Part shown: positions 58,686 to 64,000 of the stretch, piece after piece
How positions within the stretch are numbered: position 1 is the stretch's first letter
How the letters are laid out: each line of letters begins with the position of its first letter
DNA from: Phaeovulum molybdatiresistens
GTDB taxonomy: Bacteria > Pseudomonadota > Alphaproteobacteria > Rhodobacterales > Rhodobacteraceae
Assembly: GCF_023544865.1 (NCBI RefSeq)
Contig: NZ_JAMJFX010000001.1
Coordinates: 186,001-250,000, forward strand
Length of the DNA stretch: 64,000 bases
Reading direction: 5' to 3'
The notes under the pieces: generated by a model
The model's input: only the letters and a program-made list of their open reading frames with translations
What the model was told of the DNA's origin: nothing
Database searches by the model: none
Translations under genes and position numbers: made by a program

Positions 58686-59789
58686 ATGATCAAACGTCTT
58701 ATCATCGCTGTCATCCTTCTGGGGGTCATCGGCGGCGGCATTGTCGGGTTCAACCTGTTCCGTTCAAAAATGATCGCCGATTTCTTCGCCAACATGCCCG
58801 TGGCCCCGGTCACCGTATCCGTCACCGAGGCGCAGTCGCAGCGTTGGCAGCCGGGTCTTGATGCGATCGGGACGGCGCGGGCCGCACAGGGCGTCGATCT
58901 GGCGGTCGAGGCCGTCGGCATCGTGCGCGAGGTCGCCTTTGCCGCCAATGACCGCGTCGAAAAGGGGCAGGTTCTTCTACAGATCGACGACCGGACCGAA
59001 CGCGCGGATCTGGCCGCGGCGCAGGCGGCGCTGGAACTGGCGGAAACCGCGCTGACGCGGGTGCGCGAACTGCGCGAACGCGGCGTTTCGGCCACCACCA
59101 CGCTGGATCAGGCCGAGGCCGAGGCGGTATCGGCCCGCGCCACCGTGGCCAAGCTGAACGCGGTTCTGGAAACCAAGCGTCTGACCGCGCCGTTTTCCGG
59201 TGTGATCGGCATCCCGCAGGTGGAACCGGGCCAGTTCGTCACCCCCGGCACCGTCTATGCCACGCTGCAGGACCGTGACCGGATGCGCGTCGATTTCACG
59301 CTGACCGAACAGCAGGTGGGCCTGGTTTCGGCCGGGCAACCGGTGACCGTCGTGTCCGAAGTGGGGGATCTGGTGCTGACGGGCAAGGTGGCGGGGATCG
59401 AGCCCAAGATCGACCCGAATTCGCGCCTGGTGACGATCCGCGCCGATGTTGAAAACGCCGAAGATCGCCTGACGCCGGGCCAGTTCCTGCGCGTCACCGT
59501 GGCCCTGCCCGCCGAAGATGGGGTGATCGCCTTGCCGCAAACGGTCGTCAGTTCAACGCTTTATGGCGATTCTGTCTATGTGGTGCGCGCCGGCGACACG
59601 GCGGATGCGCCCGAAAAGGTGGAACAGGTTTTCGTGCACCTGGGCCGGCGGTCCGGCGCGTTGGTGGAAATCGTCGAAGGCGTGCAACCCGGCGACCGGG
59701 TGGTGAATGCGGGGCAGAACAAGCTGTCACCCGGTGCGGCGGTGGTGATCGATAACACCGTGTCGCCCGACACCGCGAACGGCAACTGA
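58686..59789 (+). CDS. RND efflux periplasmic adaptor (membrane fusion protein)
   Basis: 367 residues. N-terminal anchor IIAVILLGVIGGGIVGF. Lipoyl-like hairpin with a coiled coil (LLQIDDRTERADLAAAQAAL), then beta-barrel SAGQPVTVVSEVGDLVLTG. It joins the RND pump to an outer-membrane channel; no TolC is in the window. Start 58686 gives the anchor. It is 11 bp before the pump gene. Confidence 0.95.
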   Translation: MIKRLIIAVILLGVIGGGIVGFNLFRSKMIADFFANMPVAPVTVSVTEAQSQRWQPGLDAIGTARAAQGVDLAVEAVGIVREVAFAANDRVEKGQVLLQIDDRTERADLAAAQAALELAETALTRVRELRERGVSATTTLDQAEAEAVSARATVAKLNAVLETKRLTAPFSGVIGIPQVEPGQFVTPGTVYATLQDRDRMRVDFTLTEQQVGLVSAGQPVTVVSEVGDLVLTGKVAGIEPKIDPNSRLVTIRADVENAEDRLTPGQFLRVTVALPAEDGVIALPQTVVSSTLYGDSVYVVRAGDTADAPEKVEQVFVHLGRRSGALVEIVEGVQPGDRVVNAGQNKLSPGAAVVIDNTVSPDTANGN

Positions 59790-59799
59790 GGCACGCGCG

Positions 59800-62700
59800 A
59801 TGCATTTCACCGAACTTTTCATCCGCCGCCCGGTCCTGTCCACCGTCCTTGGGGCCTTCATGCTGCTGCTGGGGTTCCAGGCGGCCTTCAACCTGCCCGT
59901 CCGGCAATATCCCGAGGTCGAGGAAACCGTGGTGACCATCACCACGATCTATCCCGGCGCCGCGCCCGAGCTGATCCAGGGCTTCATCACCGCCCCCATC
60001 GCAGCCGCCGTGGCGACGACGGAAAACATCGACTATGTCACCTCGCAGTCGCGGCCCTCGGCCTCGGTCGTGTCGGTGCAGATGCAACTGGGCGCCAACC
60101 CCGACGTCGCCCTGACCGAGGTTCTGGCCAAGGTGCAGCAGGTCCGCGGCCAGCTGCCGGGCGAGGCCGAGGATCCGGTGATCGTCAAGGGCACGGGGAT
60201 GCAATTCGCGCTGATGTATCTGGCGGCGCAAAACCCCAACATGACGCCCGAACAGCTGACTGAGTATCTGGAACGGGTGATCCGCCCGCGCATGTCCACG
60301 ATCCCGGGCGTGGCCGAAATTCAGGTGATCGGCGCGTCGAACTATGCGATGCGGGTCTGGATCGACCCGCTGAAGCTGGCCGCGCGCGGCGTCACCGCAT
60401 CCGAGGTTCTGGCCGCGATCCGTGCGTCGAACTTCCTGTCGGCGCCGGGCAAGACCGAAAACGAATATGTCGCCCAATCGATTACGCTGAAATCCACCCT
60501 GCAAACGCCCGAGGCCTTCGGCGCCTTGCCGATCCGGGCCACGGGCGATGCGGTGGTGCGCCTGCGCGATGTGGCGCAGGTCGAGCTTGCCTCGGACCAG
60601 TCGGGCGAGATCGTCACCTTCAACGGCCAGCCCGGCACCTTCATCGGCGTCTTCCCGACACCGGCGGCCAACCCGCTGGACACCGCGGCGGCCGTGGTCG
60701 CCGAACTGCCGCGCATCAATGAAACCCTGCCCCAGGGCATGCAGATCGAGCTGGTCTACGATTCCACCGAGACGATTTCGGCCTCGATCACCGAGGTGTT
60801 CAAGACCATCGCCGAGGCGGTCGCGATCGTGGTCGTGGTGATCTTGCTGTTCCTTGGATCCTTCCGGTCGGTGCTGATGCCGATCGTCACCATCCCGCTG
60901 TCGCTGGTGGGGGTGATGGCGGTGCTGCTGGCGCTGGGCTATTCGATCAACCTGCTGACGCTGCTGGCGATGGTGCTGGCGATCGGGCTGGTGGTCGATG
61001 ACGCGATCGTGGTGGTGGAAAACATCCACCGCCATATCGAAGACGGCATGAAGCCCCTGCCCGCCGCCGTGAAGGGCATGAAGGAAATCACCGGCCCGGT
61101 CATCGCCATGACGATCACGCTGGCCGCGGTGTTGGCGCCGCTGGCCTTTACCGGCGGGCTGACGGGGGCGCTGTTCACCGAATTCGCCTTTACGTTGGCG
61201 GGGGCGGTGATTCTGTCAGGGATCATCGCGCTGACGATCACACCGATGATGTCGGCGCGCCTTCTTAGCCACGGCACCACGTCGCGCTTCCAGCGCTGGG
61301 TGGATCGCAAATCCGACTGGCTGGCGGGCTGGTATGGGCGGCGCGTGGGATCGTCGCTGGATTACCGGCCGGTCACGGTGCTGATCGTGGCGGTGCTGGT
61401 GGGGGTGACGGGGTTCATGTTCGTCAACACATCAACCGAGCTGGCCCCGGAAGAGGATCAGGGCGCGCTGTTCGCCTTCCTCAACGGGCCGCGCTATGCC
61501 ACCGACGATTATACGCAGATGTATATCGACCGGGTCGAGGCGATCACCGGCGACATGGAGGAGGTGCGAACCGACTTTTCCATCGCGGGCTTTGGTGGCC
61601 AGGGCAATACCGGCATCTACATCTGGGCGCTGAAGGATTGGGCCGAACGCACCCGCAGCCAGAAAGAGATCCAGCAGGACATTCAGGCAAGCCTGAACAC
61701 GGTGCCGGGCGTGCAGGGCTTTGTCTTTGCGCCCCCCACCCTGCCGGGCACGGGCGGCGGCCTGCCGATTTCCATGGTGATCCAGTCGATCCACGCCCCC
61801 GACCGGGTGGCCGAGGTGGCCGACCAGATCAAGGCGCGGGCCCAGGCCACAGGCAAGTTCATCATCGTTCAGAACTCGCTGGCCTTCGATGCGCCCGAGG
61901 TGCGCGTGACCATCGACCGCGACCGGGCCGCCACGCTGAACGTGCCGGTGGCCGAAATCGGCGCGACGCTGGGCCTTTTGGTGGGCGGCGGTGCCGTGGC
62001 GCAGTTCGACCGCGATTCCAACAGCTATGACATCATCACCCAGGTGCCGCGCGATTTCCGTGCCAACCCCGAACAGCTGGGCAGCTTCTTCGTGCGTGCC
62101 GCGACCGGTGAAATGGTGCCGCTGTCCTCGGTCGTGACGATCGACACCGGCGTTGCCGCGGCTTCGGTCGAACAGTTCAACCAGCTGAATTCCGCCACCA
62201 TCTCGGCGCTGCCGCTGCCGGGCCAATCCACCGGCGACGGCCTGGCCGAGATTGAGCGGATCGCGCGCGAGGTGATGCCCGACGGCTTCTTCATCGACTA
62301 TTCCGGCCAGTCGCGGCTGGAGGTGAAGCAGGGCAACACCATCCTGATCGCCTTTGCCGCGGCGGTCGTGGTGATCTATCTGGTCCTGGCCGCGCAGTTC
62401 GAAAGCTTCCGCGACCCGTTCATCATCCTGATGTCGGTGCCGCTGACGATCTTCGGGGCAGTGTTGCCGCTGAACCTCGGGCTGGGGACGCTGAACATCT
62501 ATAGCCAGGTGGGTCTGATCACGCTGATCGGCCTGATCACCAAGCACGGCATCCTGATGGTGGAATTCGCCAACCAGCAGCGTGAGGAGCACGCCCTGAC
62601 CCGGCGCGATGCGATCGTCGAGGCCGCCAAGATCCGTCTGCGGCCGATCCTGATGACGACGGCGGCGATGGCGCTGGCGGTGGTGCCCTTGATCATCGCC

Positions 62701-62868
62701 GAAGGCGCGGGCGCCGCCGCCCGGCAGGCGATGGGCATCGTCATCTTCTCGGGGCTGCTGGTGGGCACCATGTTCACGCTGTTCGTGGTGCCGATGTTCT
62801 ACACCTTCATCTCGCCGTCCGACAAAGCCTGGCGCGCCGCGCGTGAGGCCAGGCTGGCAGCGGGCTGA
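59800..62868 (+). CDS. RND efflux pump (HAE1/AcrB-type)
   Basis: 1022 residues with 12 membrane helices and two large periplasmic domains. The TM4 Asp pair of proton relay is in GLVVDDAIVVVENIHRHIEDGMK. N-terminal FIRRPVLSTVLGAFMLLLGF. It exports drugs or detergents. Length and motifs are full. Monocistronic pair with the adaptor. Confidence 0.97.
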   Translation: MHFTELFIRRPVLSTVLGAFMLLLGFQAAFNLPVRQYPEVEETVVTITTIYPGAAPELIQGFITAPIAAAVATTENIDYVTSQSRPSASVVSVQMQLGANPDVALTEVLAKVQQVRGQLPGEAEDPVIVKGTGMQFALMYLAAQNPNMTPEQLTEYLERVIRPRMSTIPGVAEIQVIGASNYAMRVWIDPLKLAARGVTASEVLAAIRASNFLSAPGKTENEYVAQSITLKSTLQTPEAFGALPIRATGDAVVRLRDVAQVELASDQSGEIVTFNGQPGTFIGVFPTPAANPLDTAAAVVAELPRINETLPQGMQIELVYDSTETISASITEVFKTIAEAVAIVVVVILLFLGSFRSVLMPIVTIPLSLVGVMAVLLALGYSINLLTLLAMVLAIGLVVDDAIVVVENIHRHIEDGMKPLPAAVKGMKEITGPVIAMTITLAAVLAPLAFTGGLTGALFTEFAFTLAGAVILSGIIALTITPMMSARLLSHGTTSRFQRWVDRKSDWLAGWYGRRVGSSLDYRPVTVLIVAVLVGVTGFMFVNTSTELAPEEDQGALFAFLNGPRYATDDYTQMYIDRVEAITGDMEEVRTDFSIAGFGGQGNTGIYIWALKDWAERTRSQKEIQQDIQASLNTVPGVQGFVFAPPTLPGTGGGLPISMVIQSIHAPDRVAEVADQIKARAQATGKFIIVQNSLAFDAPEVRVTIDRDRAATLNVPVAEIGATLGLLVGGGAVAQFDRDSNSYDIITQVPRDFRANPEQLGSFFVRAATGEMVPLSSVVTIDTGVAAASVEQFNQLNSATISALPLPGQSTGDGLAEIERIAREVMPDGFFIDYSGQSRLEVKQGNTILIAFAAAVVVIYLVLAAQFESFRDPFIILMSVPLTIFGAVLPLNLGLGTLNIYSQVGLITLIGLITKHGILMVEFANQQREEHALTRRDAIVEAAKIRLRPILMTTAAMALAVVPLIIAEGAGAAARQAMGIVIFSGLLVGTMFTLFVVPMFYTFISPSDKAWRAAREARLAAG

Positions 62869-62888
62869 CCCACAGCCCCGACCCATGG

Positions 62889-62913
62889 GCCCCCGTCGTG
62901 CCGCGACGGGGGC
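62889..62913 (+). terminator. Hairpin past the RND gene, weak terminator
   Basis: A 10-bp perfect stem GCCCCCGTCG / CGACGGGGGC with a 5-nt loop, but no T run follows. Probably stabilises or partly ends the transcript. Confidence 0.5.
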
Positions 62914-62978
62914 GCCCCCCAAAGGCTTGCATTCGCCGCGCGCTGGCATAGATGTGGGTCAGGGAAACAGGTGCGCCA

Positions 62979-63419
62979 ATGATCCGGTTCACGCTAAAAT
63001 GCGATCAGGACCACAGCTTTGACAGCTGGTTCAAATCCGCCGAGGCCTTCGACACGCTCAAGGCCTCGGGGATGGTGTCCTGCGCGGTCTGTGGATCGGC
63101 CAAGGTGGAAAAGGCGCTGATGGCCCCGGCGGTGCGCCCCGCGCGCAAGGCGGCCAGCCCCCAGCCCACGGCCGAACGCCCGCTGACCGCGCCACCGTCC
63201 GAGCTGGAACAGGCGATCACCGCCCTGCGACGCCATGTTGAGGAAAATTCCGATTACGTCGGGCTGAACTTTGCCGCCGAGGCGCGCGCGATGCATCTGG
63301 GTGAGGCGCCCGAACGCGCGATCCACGGCGAGGCCAAGCTGGAAGATGCCCGCGCCCTGCTGGAAGACGGCATCGCGGTGGCCCCCCTGCCCTTTCTGCC
63401 CAGCCGCAAGACGAACTGA
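62979..63419 (+). CDS. DUF1178 zinc-ribbon protein
   Basis: 146 residues. MIRFTLKCDQDHSFDSWFKS and the cysteines of SCAVCGSAKVEKALMAP form the DUF1178 ribbon. The C-terminal ALRRHVEENSDYVGLNFAAEARAMH is conserved. The family is alphaproteobacterial and uncharacterised. Start at 62979 is the family N-terminus. Confidence 0.92.
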   Translation: MIRFTLKCDQDHSFDSWFKSAEAFDTLKASGMVSCAVCGSAKVEKALMAPAVRPARKAASPQPTAERPLTAPPSELEQAITALRRHVEENSDYVGLNFAAEARAMHLGEAPERAIHGEAKLEDARALLEDGIAVAPLPFLPSRKTN

Positions 63420-63503
63420 TCTGCCCCGCGCCGCCCCCTTGCAAGCGCGGCCCCCTTCCGTTAGCAGGGGCGCAATTCTTTCGGGCGGTCCAGGGGGGTA
63501 TCC

Positions 63504-64000
63504 ATGCCGCTTCTCGTGATGAAATTCGGTGGCACCTCGGTGGCCGATCTGGCGCGGATCAAGAACGCGGCGCAAAAGGTCAAACGCGAGGTGGAACGCG
63601 GCTATGACGTGATCGTCATCGTCTCGGCCATGTCGGGCAAGACGAACGAACTGGTGGGCTGGGTCGAACAGACCTCGCCGCTGTTCGATGCGCGCGAATA
63701 TGACGCGGTCGTGTCCTCGGGCGAAAACGTCACCGCGGGCCTGATGGCCCTGACGCTGCAGGAAATGGACGTTCCCGCGCGCAGCTGGCAGGGCTGGCAG
63801 GTGCCGATCAACACCACCTCGGCGCATTCGGCGGCCCGGTTCGTCAGTATCCCCCGCGACAATATCGACGCGAAATTTGCCGAAGGCATGAAGGTTGCCG
63901 TGATCGCGGGCTTCCAGGGCGTCAGCCCCGAAGGCCGGATCACCACCCTGGGCCGGGGCGGGTCGGATACGACCGCCGTCGCCTTTGCCGCCGCTTTCGG
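63504..64000 (+). CDS. lysC: Aspartate kinase, 5' part only
   Basis: 166 visible residues from [16 protein letters not shown]. Catalytic KFGGTSV motif (Lys7), the [13 protein letters not shown] stretch, and the [27 protein letters not shown] block are present. The regulatory ACT domains lie outside the window. It starts diaminopimelate/lysine, threonine and methionine synthesis. The ATG has GGGGGG upstream. Confidence 0.95.
   Translation, partial: MPLLVMKFGGTSVADLARIKNAAQKVKREVERGYDVIVIVSAMSGKTNELVGWVEQTSPLFDAREYDAVVSSGENVTAGLMALTLQEMDVPARSWQGWQVPINTTSAHSAARFVSIPRDNIDAKFAEGMKVAVIAGFQGVSPEGRITTLGRGGSDTTAVAFAAAF

Overview
The window is GC-rich (roughly two thirds G+C) chromosomal DNA from an alphaproteobacterium, almost certainly a member of the Rhodobacterales. 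The evidence is the F0 gene order with two b-type subunits (b and b'), a GcrA cell-cycle regulator, PutA without a ribbon-helix-helix domain next to a divergent PutR, ethylmalonyl-CoA pathway genes, a Hint-domain protein, and an OGDH-succinyl-CoA synthetase-malate dehydrogenase block. I see no phage, insertion sequence, CRISPR array or rRNA. Both ends cut genes: endonuclease III at the left and aspartate kinase at the right.

Layout. 0-4.4 kb: nth, a degenerate Hint protein, an Ada-like regulator/alkyltransferase, an OmpA-type lipoprotein and a GntR/FCD regulator. 4.4-7.0 kb: the F0 operon atpI-B-E-b'-F. 7.1-11.6 kb: an ArsR regulator, a 55-aa orphan gene, and sdhC-D-A-lipoprotein-B. 11.9-16.3 kb: a TorF-like porin, an mcl2-nnrU-DUF1737-mch operon, and a TauE permease. 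16.5-28.6 kb: mdh, a secreted protein and a methyltransferase, then sucC-D-A-B-lpdA, closed by a convergent GntR/FCD regulator. 28.6-34.4 kb: a YgjP-like metalloprotease, an FYDLN-acid protein, tRNA-Ala(GGC), a PaaG-like isomerase, ccmF-ccmH and an Lrp regulator. 34.5-42.2 kb: putR/putA, rhomboid, inositol phosphatase, metR/metF. 42-49.5 kb: lepA, a copper chaperone, a LMW phosphatase, a sirtuin, PCuAC plus a partner, rpmB, meaB. 49.5-64 kb: hrpB, argF-argD, an orphan ABC-2 permease, gcrA, rimO, a CAP-domain protein, an RND efflux pair, DUF1178 and lysC.

How the genes fit together. Much of the window is one metabolic neighbourhood: the TCA cycle (sdh, mdh, suc, lpd), ethylmalonyl-CoA/C4 acyl-CoA handling (mch, mcl2, meaB) and ATP synthase. 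The most interesting signal is regulatory. A perfect or near-perfect 10-bp palindrome TGTGATCACA occurs as closely spaced pairs (centres 20-21 bp apart) before sdhC and before sucC. It occurs once more just upstream of the GntR/FCD gene that sits at the end of the suc-lpd block. This suggests a self-regulating local TCA-cycle regulator with its targets in the same window.

A second window-wide pattern is a dispersed intergenic element of about 50-85 bp: a core resembling TTCGGCTTTGnnCAAATATCCCGGGGG plus a GGGGGCAGCGCCCCC hairpin. It is present nine times, always within 45 bp of a stop codon, with a related inverted pair near 15.5 kb. I found no clearly foreign island or defence system. The novelty here is in regulation, small genes and operon passengers of unknown function.
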